Below, in pieces: positions 16,559-26,441 of a stretch of 64,000 nucleotides of DNA. Below the pieces are notes generated by a model, which was not told the origin of the DNA, searched no databases, and saw only the letters and a program-made list of their open reading frames with translations. Position 1 is the first letter of the stretch; the number at the start of each line of letters is the position of its first letter. The stretch comes from CADEDH01 sp963732695 (GTDB taxonomy: Bacteria; Actinomycetota; Acidimicrobiia; Acidimicrobiales; SZUA-35). Location: positions 510,677 to 574,676 of the forward strand of contig CAVTAP010000008.1 in the NCBI GenBank assembly GCA_963732695.1, written 5' to 3'. The position numbers were made by a program, and so were the translations under genes.

Positions 16559-17317
16559 CTAGTGTTCCGCGTGGGATGCCATGTTGATGTACACCGCTGT
16601 GAGGATCGTGAAGATGAAGGCCTGAAGAAAGGCCACCAGGATCTCGAACGCAGTCATTGCAATCAGCACGGCGAATGGCAACACCGCGCCGACCTTGGTG
16701 CTGTCCCACAGCGTTGCGGACAACAGGGCGAAGGTGACGAGCAGCAGGTGGCCAGCCACCATGTTCGCCCAGAGCCGGATGGCGAGTGATGCAGGCCGGA
16801 TGATCAGCACCTGCAGCAGCTCGATCGGGGTCACCAGGATGTAGAGGGCTTTCGGCACACCGGCCGGGAACAGGCTGTTCTTGACGTAGGCGAAGCCTTG
16901 GTTCTTGAAGCCCTGGTAGTTGTAGACCAGCCATACGATGATGGCGAGGAAGATCGGCAGGGCCATGCGGGCGTTCGCCGGGAACTGGATGAACGGGATC
17001 ACCTCGAAGATGTTCGTGAAGAACACGAAGAAGAACATCGTGGTGAGGAACGGCATGAACTTCTTGCCGTGGGCCACGCCGAGCGTGGGTTCGATGACCG
17101 AGTTCTCGACGAAATCGATACCGACCTCGGCGACGGTCTGCAGCCCGGAGGGAACCAGCTTCTTCTTCGAGCCACCCACGCCGTAGACGACGAGCGTTAG
17201 AACAAAAGCGGCCAGGTAGATCAGCACCGTCTTGTTCATCGCGATAGGCGTGTCCTTGAAGGCGAACGCCGGCCATTCGAACAGGTGCGAGATCGGGGGA
17301 AACTCGAGGGCTAGCAC
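16559..17317 (-). CDS. atpB: ATP synthase a subunit
   Basis: The 252-residue membrane subunit has the essential arginine in LAIRLWANMVAGH and the C-terminal helix AFEILVAFLQAFIFTILTAVYI typical of F0 a. It forms the proton half-channels facing the c-ring. Its start overlaps the end of the upstream membrane gene by 7 bp. Confidence 0.96.
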   Translation of the reverse strand: MLALEFPPISHLFEWPAFAFKDTPIAMNKTVLIYLAAFVLTLVVYGVGGSKKKLVPSGLQTVAEVGIDFVENSVIEPTLGVAHGKKFMPFLTTMFFFVFFTNIFEVIPFIQFPANARMALPIFLAIIVWLVYNYQGFKNQGFAYVKNSLFPAGVPKALYILVTPIELLQVLIIRPASLAIRLWANMVAGHLLLVTFALLSATLWDSTKVGAVLPFAVLIAMTAFEILVAFLQAFIFTILTAVYINMASHAEH

Positions 17318-17805
17318 TCGGATTCACTCCTCGTACGGAGGGTGGACGGGGAAGACTTGGAGCCGGAGGCCGGCGTGGCGGGAGCCGCCTTGGCCACCGC
17401 ATCGACGGCGACCAGGTTGGCGGTGACCCGCTGCGACTCCCACACCAGCAGGCCGAAGTGGCCGCCGAGCAGGGCGATCGCAAACGGGACGACCTCGAAC
17501 CAGCCGACGCCCCGTAGGGGCACCACGATGGCGGTCAGCAGCAGGAGCCGGACCATGAAGCCACCGAGAACGGCACCGGTGAGCGCCGTCGGGGAGATGG
17601 CGGCAGCCCGGTCGATGATCATCGCGCCCAGCGCGAGGTTGCCCAGCACGAGGACGAAGGCCAGCACACTGGACAGGAAGCCGTCAAACCGCCAGAAAAT
17701 GGTGCCGATCAGCACCAGGACCGGGCCGAGAATCAGCCCGAGGCGCGCCATGTCGGCCACCAGTACCCGCTCCGGCCCGCGGGCCCCGGCCACCGTGTTG
17801 GTCAT
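17311..17805 (-). CDS. AtpI-like membrane protein of the ATP synthase operon
   Basis: The 164-residue protein has four predicted helices (about 20-36, 44-62, 75-96, 102-122). The pattern and position fit the poorly conserved AtpI/Rv1303-type proteins, which assist c-ring assembly or ion supply. The C-terminal 30 residues are Ser/Thr/Pro-rich and end in SESEC. Sequence similarity in this group is weak, so the name rests mainly on topology and context. It overlaps the genes on both sides by a few bases. Confidence 0.7.
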   Translation of the reverse strand: MTNTVAGARGPERVLVADMARLGLILGPVLVLIGTIFWRFDGFLSSVLAFVLVLGNLALGAMIIDRAAAISPTALTGAVLGGFMVRLLLLTAIVVPLRGVGWFEVVPFAIALLGGHFGLLVWESQRVTANLVAVDAVAKAAPATPASGSKSSPSTLRTRSESEC

Positions 17806-18137
17806 GACTCATCACCGACAACCGGGGGCGCCGATACCGGGCGCTCGGCCTTCGGACGCTCGGCCTTCGGACGCATGATCTCGGCCTGGAGCTCATCGAT
17901 CCGGTGGTTGTAGCTGTACCAGAGCTTCCAGATCTCGTAGACGGCCACCACGATGGCGAACACGAAGGTGAACAGCCGCCCGGTATTCAGCCGGCCATCG
18001 AGCAGATAGCCGAAGAATGCGAACAATGCCGGCGTGGCCACGAGCTCGAACGCCGCATTGAAGATGCTGTCGGCGCCGCTGCCGGAGGTGCGCTTCGCCC
18101 GTTCGTCGGTGGACGGACGTGCACCAGACGTGAGCAT
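17802..18137 (-). CDS. AtpZ/AtpI-family small membrane protein, first gene of the atp operon
   Basis: The 111-residue protein has two helices and the AtpZ-type pattern FNAAFELVATPALFAFFGYLLDGRLNTGRLFTFVFAIVVAVYEIWKLW; the GYLLDGRL motif between helices is diagnostic. AtpZ proteins are thought to act with AtpI in ion transport or assembly. The C-terminus contains a duplicated RPKAERPKAERP. ATG 18137 was chosen over a much longer upstream frame that is antisense-like and unrelated. The 139 bp upstream to wecA probably holds the operon promoter. Confidence 0.75.
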   Translation of the reverse strand: MLTSGARPSTDERAKRTSGSGADSIFNAAFELVATPALFAFFGYLLDGRLNTGRLFTFVFAIVVAVYEIWKLWYSYNHRIDELQAEIMRPKAERPKAERPVSAPPVVGDES

Positions 18138-18276
18138 GCGCAACAACCTCCCCGAGCGCGACTGGAGCCTCTGCCCAAGGTAGAGGCTCGTTAGGACCCC
18201 GCAGACTGTATCTGTGGCCCCCTGTGTTCGCAACCGACGAGGGACCCATTCGGAGGACCCTCGTGGGCAATGCACC

Positions 18277-19629
18277 TCACTCCTTGGAGGGTGCTTCCAC
18301 AATGACCACGACCGGGCTGGAACCGGCCGGCCGAACGGGCTCCGGATCGTGCTCCAGAGCCAGCTCGGGGGCCGCTTCGGGGATCGGTTGGCGACCGCCC
18401 CCGGCCGTCGCCGGGAGGGCCGGATCGGGCTCGACCATGGCCAGCGCCGGCGGGGCGGCGGTGACGCTGAGCGGCCGCTGGCGGCGGTGGCGGGCGGCCC
18501 GCCCCAGCTGGCGCAGGGAGGAGTCGAGCCGGAAGCCCGGCCGGAACAGGGTGAACAGCACGAGGGCGGCGGCCCCCACACCGAGGGGCACGATGGCGTC
18601 GCCCTGGCCCTCGTTGTAGGTGGGGTAGAGCACGAAGGCCGACAGCAGGGCCGTCCAGGCCCACAGGATCCACACCGTGCGCCGATGGCCGTGACCGAGG
18701 CGGACCAGGCGGTGATGGAGGTGGTCCTTGTCGGCGGTGGCCACCCCCTTGCCGCTGCGGGCCCGGCGCAGGATGGCGAAGGCGGTGTCGAGCATCGGCA
18801 CCCCCAGGATCACCAGGGGGATGGCCAGGGGGGCGTAGAAGAAGAAGGTCTGGCCGCTGTAGGGATCAGGGGTGCGGCCGCCCACGGCAATGGTCGACGC
18901 CGCCATCAGCGCCCCCAGCAGCAGCGCGCCGCCGTCGCCCATGAAGATCCGGGCCGGGAACACGTTCCAGGGCAGGAAACCGGTGCAGATGCCGAGCACG
19001 GCCGCCGCCACCAGCGGGCCCACGTTGCCCTCCCGCAGCAGGCCGACGCCGGGATCACCCAGCCGGATCCCGTAGAGCAGGAAGGCGGTGGCCCCGATGC
19101 CCATGATCCCGGCGGCCAGCCCGTCGAGCCCGTCGATGAAGTTGACGGCGCTGGTCATGCCCAGCACCCAGATCACGGTGGCCACGAAGGCCAGGTCGTA
19201 GCCGAGGGGAAACAGGTCGAGGAAGGGGACCCGGAACCAGAAGATCGACACCCCGCCGGCGGCCAGCAGCCCGGCGGCCACGATCGTGCCGGCCAGCTTG
19301 GCCGGGGGCGACAGCTCGATCACGTCGTCCAGTGCCCCCACCAGGTAGGCGACGGTGGCACAGGCCAGCACCCCCCAGGGCTCGGTGGACTTGTCGAACA
19401 CGGCGTCGAACCGGCCGCTCTGCCAGGCCACCACGAAGGCGGCCACGAAGCCCAGGAACATGGCCCCTCCGCCCAGGGCCGAGGTCGGCCGCTCGTGCTG
19501 GCGCCGGGAGTCGGGCGCCACCAGCAGCCCGAGGCGGTTGGAGAGCAGGAGGAACAGGGGCACGGTGGCCACCGTCACGATGAAGCCGGCCCCCGCCACC
19601 AGCAGGTACGACGTCAGCTCCGGCCTCAT
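18277..19629 (-). CDS. Undecaprenyl-phosphate sugar-1-phosphate transferase (WecA/MraY family)
   Basis: The 450-residue protein has about eleven helices and the family motifs DDVIELSP (metal-binding Asp-Asp), NFIDGLDGLAAG, and FPARIFMGDGGALLLG. The cytoplasmic HLHHRL histidine motif is present as DHLHHRLVRLGHG. It should transfer a sugar-1-phosphate, probably GlcNAc, to a polyprenyl phosphate at the membrane. This starts arabinogalactan-linker-like or teichoic-type polymers. A gene of this family sits just before atp in mycobacteria (Rv1302, wecA). The C-terminal 100 residues are a Pro/Ala-rich tail. Confidence 0.9.
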   Translation of the reverse strand: MRPELTSYLLVAGAGFIVTVATVPLFLLLSNRLGLLVAPDSRRQHERPTSALGGGAMFLGFVAAFVVAWQSGRFDAVFDKSTEPWGVLACATVAYLVGALDDVIELSPPAKLAGTIVAAGLLAAGGVSIFWFRVPFLDLFPLGYDLAFVATVIWVLGMTSAVNFIDGLDGLAAGIMGIGATAFLLYGIRLGDPGVGLLREGNVGPLVAAAVLGICTGFLPWNVFPARIFMGDGGALLLGALMAASTIAVGGRTPDPYSGQTFFFYAPLAIPLVILGVPMLDTAFAILRRARSGKGVATADKDHLHHRLVRLGHGHRRTVWILWAWTALLSAFVLYPTYNEGQGDAIVPLGVGAAALVLFTLFRPGFRLDSSLRQLGRAARHRRQRPLSVTAAPPALAMVEPDPALPATAGGGRQPIPEAAPELALEHDPEPVRPAGSSPVVVIVEAPSKE

Positions 19630-19735
19630 CGGCCGCGCCGCATCGAGTCACTGGCCGTCGGGCGCACCACGTCTACGAAGGTACCCGGTCCGGCCCGGTC
19701 CAGGCGGTCACGTTCCTGTCGGCTCAACGGCGGCC

Positions 19736-19808
19736 CGAACCCGAGGCGCCCAAGGGGCGCACGTCGGCGTTCGCCGAAGGCGAACCCGAGGCGCCCAAGG
19801 GGCGCACG

Positions 19809-19810
<2 letters not shown>
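19736..19810. repeat. Two copies of a 30-bp dispersed hairpin unit, 45-bp period
   Basis: Units at 19736-19765 and 19781-19810 are identical (CGAACCCGAGGCGCCCAAGG then GGCGCACGTC). Between them lies TTCGCCGAAGGCGAA, itself a hairpin. The second copy overlaps the stop codon of glyA. Related copies occur at 32628-32662 and 45687-45751 in this window, so this is a dispersed family placed at gene ends. A role as a transcription terminator or REP-like element is inferred. Confidence 0.8.
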
Positions 19811-21056
<1,246 letters not shown>

Positions 21057-21090
21057 GGGCGGTTCTCCTTGTCGGCGGCGTCGTTGCCGG

Positions 21091-21546
21091 TCAGTGCTGG
21101 TCTTGCGGTACGTGTTCGAGGGCGCTGATCTTGTCGACCCGGCCCTGGTGGCGGCCACCGCCGAAGCCGGCGGAGAGCCAGGCGTCCACGGCGTCGAGCG
21201 CCACCTGCACCCCCGTGAGGCGCTGACCCAGGCACAGGACGTTGGCGTCGTTGTGCTCCCGGGCCAGGCGGGCCGAGGTGGCGTCGTGGACCGTGGCGGC
21301 CCGGACCCCGGGCACCTTGTTGGCGGCGATGGCGATGCCGATGCCGCTGCCGCACACGGCGACCCCCAGGTCGGCCTGCCCGCCCACCACCGCTCGCCCG
21401 ACGGCGGCTCCGTAATCGGGGTAGTCGACCGAGGACGCGTCGTGGGTGCCGAGATCGGTGACGTCGTGCCCGGCGGCCTGCAGGTGCTCAGCCACGGCCG
21501 CCTTCAGCTCGATGCCGGCATGGTCGGATCCCACCACGAGGCGCAT
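21091..21546 (-). CDS. rpiB: Ribose-5-phosphate isomerase B
   Basis: The 151-residue protein opens MRLVVGSDHAGIELKAAVAEHL, the RpiB/LacAB phosphate-binding start. It has VAVCGSGIGIAIAANKVPGVRAA, with the catalytic cysteine, and REHNDANVLCLGQRL. It interconverts ribose-5-phosphate and ribulose-5-phosphate in the cytoplasm. It is co-oriented with glyA and likely shares its transcript. Confidence 0.95.
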   Translation of the reverse strand: MRLVVGSDHAGIELKAAVAEHLQAAGHDVTDLGTHDASSVDYPDYGAAVGRAVVGGQADLGVAVCGSGIGIAIAANKVPGVRAATVHDATSARLAREHNDANVLCLGQRLTGVQVALDAVDAWLSAGFGGGRHQGRVDKISALEHVPQDQH

Positions 21547-21575
21547 GTCATCTGAGGGTACCGGCCCCTCACGGC

Positions 21576-21622
21576 GAACTCTGACGGCGCAGCCCAGGAA
21601 ACGGGACCTGGTGTCAGAGTTC
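21576..21622. repeat. Inverted repeat GAACTCTGAC...GTCAGAGTTC
   Basis: Perfect 10-bp arms at 21576-21585 and 21613-21622 enclose 27 GC-rich bases that can pair further (CCCAGG/CCTGG). The element lies between rpiB and prmC. A related element with CTCTGACAC/GTGTCAGAG arms is at 23790-23830. No T-run follows, so a terminator role is uncertain. Confidence 0.7.
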
Positions 21623-21652
21623 CCGGTGGTGGGCGCCGGCGGGCGGGCGCCG

Positions 21653-22639
21653 TCAGCGGGGCTGGGGGTGGCGGGCGACGACGGCCCGGGGCCGGCCGGT
21701 GAGGTCGGGCTCCACCGCCACCTCGGCGAACCGGGCCCGGGCCCGGTCGGCCACCGCCTCGGCCTGGGCCGGGGCCAGCTCCAGCACCAGGGCGCCGGCC
21801 GCCACCAGCCAGGCCGGGGCCTCCTCCACCAGATGGGTCAGGTGCTCGGTGCCGTCGGGGCCGGCGTAGAGGGCCGAGGCCGGCTCCCACGCCGCCACCA
21901 ACGGGTCGATCTCGTCGCCGTGGGCCACGTAGGGCGGGTTCGACACGATCACGCCGAACCGGCCGGCCAGCTCCGCCGGCAGGGCCTCGAACCAGGAGCC
22001 GGTGGCCACCCGCACCCGGGTGCCGGGCCGGCCCAGCCCGGCGATGTTGGCCCGGGCCACCTCCAGCGCAGCCGGCGAGGCGTCGGTGAGCCACACCTCG
22101 GCTCCGTCGTGCTCGGCCGCCAGCGACAGCCCGATGGCACCCGAGCCGGTGCCCAGGTCGGCGGCCAGCACGGCCGCCCCCCGGGGGGCCAGCCGGTGGA
22201 GCTCGACCAGGGCCAGGCCGGCCACCACCTCGGTCTCGGGGCGGGGGATCAGCACCCGGTGGTCGACGAAGAGATCGAGCCGGCGGAAGCTCCACTCCCC
22301 CAGCACGTACTGCAACGGCTCGCCGGCGGCCCGGCGTCGGGTCATGCGGTCGATGGCGGCCACGCCCCGCACGGTGGCCGGCTGGTCGGCCAGGGTCGCC
22401 CATTCGGCGGTGTCGTCGGCCCCGCAGGCCCGCATCACGATCCACTGCCCCTGGCGCTGGGCCCCCTCGATACCGGAGACCACGAGGGCGTCGGCCACCT
22501 CCCGGGCCAGCTCACCCCACGAGACCGTGCCGTCCACCCGGAGCTCGGCCCCGTCGTCGGGGCCGCCGGCCGAACCCGGCCCGGACGGGTCGGCGTCAGG
22601 CGGCGGCGGGGACGCCGGCTCAGAGGGATCAGTGGGCAC
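21653..22639 (-). CDS. prmC: Peptide chain release factor N5-glutamine methyltransferase PrmC
   Basis: The 328-residue protein has an N-terminal helical release-factor-binding domain (EPLQYVLGEWSFRRLDLFVD), SAM motif DLGTGSGAIGLSLA, and the glutamine-methylating NPPYV motif (234-238). It methylates the GGQ glutamine of release factors. The first 35 residues are Pro/Asp/Gly-rich and probably disordered. Its start overlaps the prfA stop by 11 bp, the usual prfA-prmC coupling. Confidence 0.94.
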   Translation of the reverse strand: MPTDPSEPASPPPPDADPSGPGSAGGPDDGAELRVDGTVSWGELAREVADALVVSGIEGAQRQGQWIVMRACGADDTAEWATLADQPATVRGVAAIDRMTRRRAAGEPLQYVLGEWSFRRLDLFVDHRVLIPRPETEVVAGLALVELHRLAPRGAAVLAADLGTGSGAIGLSLAAEHDGAEVWLTDASPAALEVARANIAGLGRPGTRVRVATGSWFEALPAELAGRFGVIVSNPPYVAHGDEIDPLVAAWEPASALYAGPDGTEHLTHLVEEAPAWLVAAGALVLELAPAQAEAVADRARARFAEVAVEPDLTGRPRAVVARHPQPR

Positions 22640-23726
22640 CGGCGGCCTCGGGCTCGTCGGCCGAGGCCTGGAGCTGGCGCGTCCGCTCGTCCTGCACCAG
22701 GGCGTCGCTGATCTCGTCGAGCTCGCCGGCCAGGATACGGTCGAGCTTGTGGAGGGTGAGGCCGAGCCGGTGCTCGGTGACCCGGTTCTCCTTGAAGTTG
22801 TAGGTGCGGATCTTCTCCGACCGGCCGCCCATGCCCGTCTGGCTCTTGCGGGTGACCGCCGCCTCCGCCTCCTGGCGGCTCCGCTCCAGGTCGAGCAGAC
22901 GGGCCCGCAGCACCTTGAGGGCCCGCTCCCGGTTCTGGATCTGGCTCTTCTCGTCCTGCATCGACACCACCAGACCGGTGGGCAGATGGGTGATCCGAAC
23001 GGCCGAGTCGGTGGTGTTGACGTGCTGACCGCCGGCGCCCGACGAGCGGTAGGTGTCGACCCGCAGGTCGCCGGGGTCGATCTGGATCTCGACCTCGTCG
23101 GCCTCGGGCAGCACGATCACGGTGGCCGACGAGGTGTGGATGCGCCCCTGCGACTCGGTGACCGGCACCCGCTGCACCCGGTGGGGCCCCGCCTCGAACT
23201 TCATGCGGGTCCACACACCCGCTCCGGCCAGGGAGAACGTGATCTCGTCGAACCCGCCCAGGTCCGACACGCTGGCCCCCAGCACCTCCAGCGTCCACCC
23301 CTGGCGCGAGGCGTACGCCTTGTACATCTCGAACAGGTCCCGGGCGAACAGGTTGGCCTCTTCGCCCCCCTCGGCCCCCCGGATCTCCACGATCACGTTG
23401 CGGCCGACGTTGGGGTCGGGCGGGAGCAGGAGAACCTTCAGCTCCTCCTCCAGCCGTGCGATGTCGGTCTCGGCCTGGGCCGCCTCGGCCCGCAGCTCGT
23501 CCCGCTCGGCCGGGCTGGCCTCGCTGAGCAGGGCTTTCACCGTCTCGACGGCTTCGTGACATTCCCGTAGGCGGACGGCCACGGCCACGATGTCACTCAG
23601 CTCGGCGTACCGCCGGGTCAGCTCCACGAACCGGCGGTTGTCGGCCGCGATCGCCGGGTCGCCCAGGCGGGCCTCCAGCTCCCGATGTTCGTCTTCCAGC
23701 CCACGCAGCCGCTCCAGCATCACCAT
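22629..23726 (-). CDS. prfA: Peptide chain release factor 1
   Basis: The 365-residue factor has the stop-codon-recognition region around HRVQRVPVTESQGRIHTSSATV and the catalytic AGGQHVN (GGQ 232-234). The C-terminal RTYNFKENRVTEHRL is characteristic of RF1 rather than RF2. It recognises UAA and UAG. The gene is normally followed by prmC, as here. ATG 23726 was chosen; a second in-frame ATG at 23720 is also possible. In-frame sequence further upstream has no RF1 similarity. Confidence 0.96.
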   Translation of the reverse strand: MVMLERLRGLEDEHRELEARLGDPAIAADNRRFVELTRRYAELSDIVAVAVRLRECHEAVETVKALLSEASPAERDELRAEAAQAETDIARLEEELKVLLLPPDPNVGRNVIVEIRGAEGGEEANLFARDLFEMYKAYASRQGWTLEVLGASVSDLGGFDEITFSLAGAGVWTRMKFEAGPHRVQRVPVTESQGRIHTSSATVIVLPEADEVEIQIDPGDLRVDTYRSSGAGGQHVNTTDSAVRITHLPTGLVVSMQDEKSQIQNRERALKVLRARLLDLERSRQEAEAAVTRKSQTGMGGRSEKIRTYNFKENRVTEHRLGLTLHKLDRILAGELDEISDALVQDERTRQLQASADEPEAAGAH

Positions 23727-23789
23727 CGAGGCTACCCAGCCCCCACTCCCGCCCCGCCCGGCCGGCTCCCCACCCTTTCCCACCCGGAT

Positions 23790-23830
23790 CTCTGACACCG
23801 AGGCCCGGACGGCGGTACGCCGTGTCAGAG
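23790..23830. repeat. Inverted repeat CTCTGACAC...GTGTCAGAG
   Basis: Nine-base arms at 23790-23798 and 23822-23830 surround a GC-rich loop that contains a second hairpin (GGCGGTACGCC). It lies between the allophanate hydrolase stop and the prfA start. It resembles the element at 21576-21622 and may be a terminator of the catabolic operon. Confidence 0.65.
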
Positions 23831-23845
23831 TTCCGAGAAGAGGGG

Positions 23846-25696
23846 CTAGCGGGCGGCGAGCCAGGGGCGCCAGCCGCCGTGGGCGGTGATGTCGGCGGCG
23901 CCGGCCAGGCCGCCGGCTTCGCACACGAAGCCGAGTCGGGCCGTGCCGTCGGCCAGCGCCACGGTGCCCAACCCCAGGGGTGGGGCGATCCCGGCGGCGA
24001 AGGCGCCGACGGCGGCCGTGGGCAGGGCCCACACCTCCACCTCGACGGCCGCCCCGCCGGCCCCCACCCCGTCGCCCACCCGCTCCAGGGCCGGGCGCCG
24101 GCCGTCGGGCAGGGCCCACAGTCGGTAGCACGGGGCCGTTGCCGTACGGGCCACGAGGGCACCGCCCACCTCGGTGAGCTGCCCGTTCAGCGGTTGACCC
24201 TCCAGGTGGGCGCCGACCACCACCAGCTCGGTGACCCCGATCGGGGCCGGCAGCCCGGCGGCCCCGTCACCCGGGACAGCGCCCGGGACAGCCGCCGGGG
24301 CCACCGCCGGATCGAGCAGAGCCCGGGCCAGGGCGGCCAGGCGGCGGTCGCTGCCGGCCGGGCCGTGGAACGTGAGCCCGGCCCCCGGCACCGGCCCCCC
24401 GGTACCGACCCGGACGGCCGACGGGTCGGGCACGGTGAGGGCGGCCAGGTCACAGATGTTGGTGAACGTCGTGTAGCGGCCGAGAGCGGCGTTGGCCCCG
24501 ATCGGGTCGGCCGCCACCTCCTCCAACGTCGGGATCCGGGCCACGGTGGGCAGGGCCAGGGCGTGGAGCCGGCCCCACAGGGGGGCGACCTCCCGGCGGG
24601 CGGCGTACACCCGGGTCAGCACCCGGTGGTAGTCGACGGCCGTCCACCGGGCGGCGTCACCGATGATCCGGCCCGTCACCTCCACCAGGGCGTCGGGGTG
24701 CTCGGCCATGAAGTCGCCGACGGCGGCCAGGCGCTCGGCCACCAGGGCGTCGCCGTAGAGGAGCTGGCCGGCGGCCAGGAACGGGGTCAGGTCCACCGGC
24801 TCCAACTCGGCCCCCAGGAGGGCCAGCCGCTCCAGCAGCTGCTGGTACGACCGGGCCAGGGCCGGATCGAGCCGCACCAGCTCACCCTCGCCCACCACCC
24901 CGATCCGGGCCCGGTCGATCCGCACCGGCGGGAGCTGGGCCCGATCGCCGGGCGCCCGCTGCCACGGGTCGTGGGGGTCGGGCCCGTCGAGCAGCACGAA
25001 CGCGGCCTCGGCGTCGGCCACGGTGGCGGCGAACACCGACACGCAGTCGAGCGAGGCGCAGGCCGGCACCACACCGGTGGCCGGCACCAGACCCCGGGTG
25101 GGCTTGAGCCCCACCACCTGGTTGGCCGCCGCCGGCACCCGGCCCGAGCCGGCGGTGTCGGTGCCCAGAGCCAGGGTGACCAGCCCGGCGGCCACGGCCA
25201 CGGCCGAGCCGCTGCTCGACCCGCCGGGCACCAGGGTGGGATCGAGCACGTTACGGGCCGTGCCGTAGGGCGTGCGGGTGCCCACCAGGCCGGTGGCGAA
25301 CTGGTCGAGGTTGGCCTTGCCCACGTAGAGGGCGCCGGCGTCGAGCAGGCGACGCACCGCCGGGGCGTCGGCCGCCGGGGTGTAGGCGAAGGCGGGGCAG
25401 GCGGCGGTGGTGGGCACACCGGCCACGTCGATGTTGTCCTTCACCGCGAACGGCACGCCGAACAATGGAAGCCGGGCCCGCTCCTCGGCTGGGAGGCGGT
25501 CGAGGGCAGCGGCCCGATCGGCCAGGTCGGGGGTCAGGCCGCCGATGAGCACGGCCGGATCGGCCAGCACCTCGTGGGCGGCGGCCACCGCCGCCGCCAC
25601 CTGGGCCACGGTGGCGCCCTGGGCGTAGGCGCGCCGCAGGCCGCCGAGGGTGATGTCGGTGAGAGCCGGGCCCGGGTCCGGCGGGCCGCCACTCAC
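23846..25696 (-). CDS. atzF: Allophanate hydrolase
   Basis: The 616-residue protein has an N-terminal amidase-signature domain with the Ser-cisSer-Lys triad: Lys86 in FAVKDNID, Ser160/161 in PGGSSSGSA, and Ser184 in TDTAGSGRVPAA. A C-terminal domain (PIGVTELVVVGAHLEGQPLNGQL... LPDGRRPALERVG) is specific to allophanate hydrolases. The enzyme splits allophanate to ammonia and CO2. No urea carboxylase is nearby, so allophanate probably comes from biuret made or imported by the neighbours. GTG 25696 overlaps the stop of the preceding gene (GTGA). Confidence 0.92.
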   Translation of the reverse strand: MSGGPPDPGPALTDITLGGLRRAYAQGATVAQVAAAVAAAHEVLADPAVLIGGLTPDLADRAAALDRLPAEERARLPLFGVPFAVKDNIDVAGVPTTAACPAFAYTPAADAPAVRRLLDAGALYVGKANLDQFATGLVGTRTPYGTARNVLDPTLVPGGSSSGSAVAVAAGLVTLALGTDTAGSGRVPAAANQVVGLKPTRGLVPATGVVPACASLDCVSVFAATVADAEAAFVLLDGPDPHDPWQRAPGDRAQLPPVRIDRARIGVVGEGELVRLDPALARSYQQLLERLALLGAELEPVDLTPFLAAGQLLYGDALVAERLAAVGDFMAEHPDALVEVTGRIIGDAARWTAVDYHRVLTRVYAARREVAPLWGRLHALALPTVARIPTLEEVAADPIGANAALGRYTTFTNICDLAALTVPDPSAVRVGTGGPVPGAGLTFHGPAGSDRRLAALARALLDPAVAPAAVPGAVPGDGAAGLPAPIGVTELVVVGAHLEGQPLNGQLTEVGGALVARTATAPCYRLWALPDGRRPALERVGDGVGAGGAAVEVEVWALPTAAVGAFAAGIAPPLGLGTVALADGTARLGFVCEAGGLAGAADITAHGGWRPWLAAR

Positions 25697-26385
25697 GCCT
25701 TCAGGGCGGCGAGGAAATCGTCGGAGGTGCAGTGCGCCCCGAACACCCCGCCCTGCATCGTGATCATCTTCAGCGCCGCCTGGTAGTTGCCGTAGTCGGT
25801 GGCGCCGGTGCAGTCCGACAGGAGCAGGCACTCGTAGCCCCGGTCGTTGGCGTCGCGCATCGTGGTGTGGACGCACACGTCGGTCGTGATCCCGGTGAAC
25901 ACGATGTGGGTCACCCCCCGGCGCTGGAGGATCAGGTCGAGGTCGGTGGCGTAGAACGACCCCTTGCCCGGCTTGTCGATGATCGGCTCGTCGTCGATGG
26001 GATAGACCTCGGGCACGATGTCCCAACCCGGCTCACCCCGCACCAGGATGCGGCCACAGGGGCCGGGGTCGCCGATCCCGCCCCCCACCCTCTTCGACCG
26101 CCACAGCTTGTTGGCCGGCAGGTCGGACAGGTCGGGGCGGTGGCCCTCCCGGGTGTGGAGCACGTGTATCCCGGCCTCCCGGGCGGCGGCCAGCACCCGC
26201 TGGGTCGGCTCCAGACCGGCCCGGGTGAGGTTGAGGTCGTAGCCCATGGCGTCGACGTAGCCGCCGGGGCCGCAGAAGTCGGTCTGCCAGTCGATGTTGA
26301 TGAGGGCCGTGCGAGCCGTGTCGAACGAGCCGTCGTAGGGCCAGGGATAGGGGTCGGCCCCGTCGATTGCGGGATGGATGCTCAC
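25693..26385 (-). CDS. Isochorismatase-family cysteine amidohydrolase, probably biuret hydrolase
   Basis: The 230-residue protein has the cysteine-hydrolase triad: Asp32 in INIDWQTDFC, a lysine in IDKPGKGSFY, and Cys171 in TTDVCVHTTMRDAND. Close relatives are biuret hydrolase (BiuH) and ureidoacrylate amidohydrolase (RutB). Coupling by a 4-bp overlap to allophanate hydrolase favours biuret to allophanate plus ammonia. The start is GTG 26385, with AAGGAG nine bases upstream. No other Rut pathway gene is present, which argues against pyrimidine degradation. The substrate is inferred from context. Confidence 0.8.
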   Translation of the reverse strand: MSIHPAIDGADPYPWPYDGSFDTARTALINIDWQTDFCGPGGYVDAMGYDLNLTRAGLEPTQRVLAAAREAGIHVLHTREGHRPDLSDLPANKLWRSKRVGGGIGDPGPCGRILVRGEPGWDIVPEVYPIDDEPIIDKPGKGSFYATDLDLILQRRGVTHIVFTGITTDVCVHTTMRDANDRGYECLLLSDCTGATDYGNYQAALKMITMQGGVFGAHCTSDDFLAALKA

Positions 26386-26441
26386 GTCGGTGGACTCCTT
26401 CAAGTCTCGGAACGGTGCGGTGGTGAATGGTCGGGTTCGGG

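Noticed and set aside
21057..21158. Longer glyA start at 21158
   Set aside because: The added residues overlap the rpiB coding end, and GTG 21056 has an ideal AAGGAGA upstream.
25693..26385. RutB of the pyrimidine-degradation pathway
   Set aside because: No other rut gene is nearby, and coupling to allophanate hydrolase points to biuret instead.
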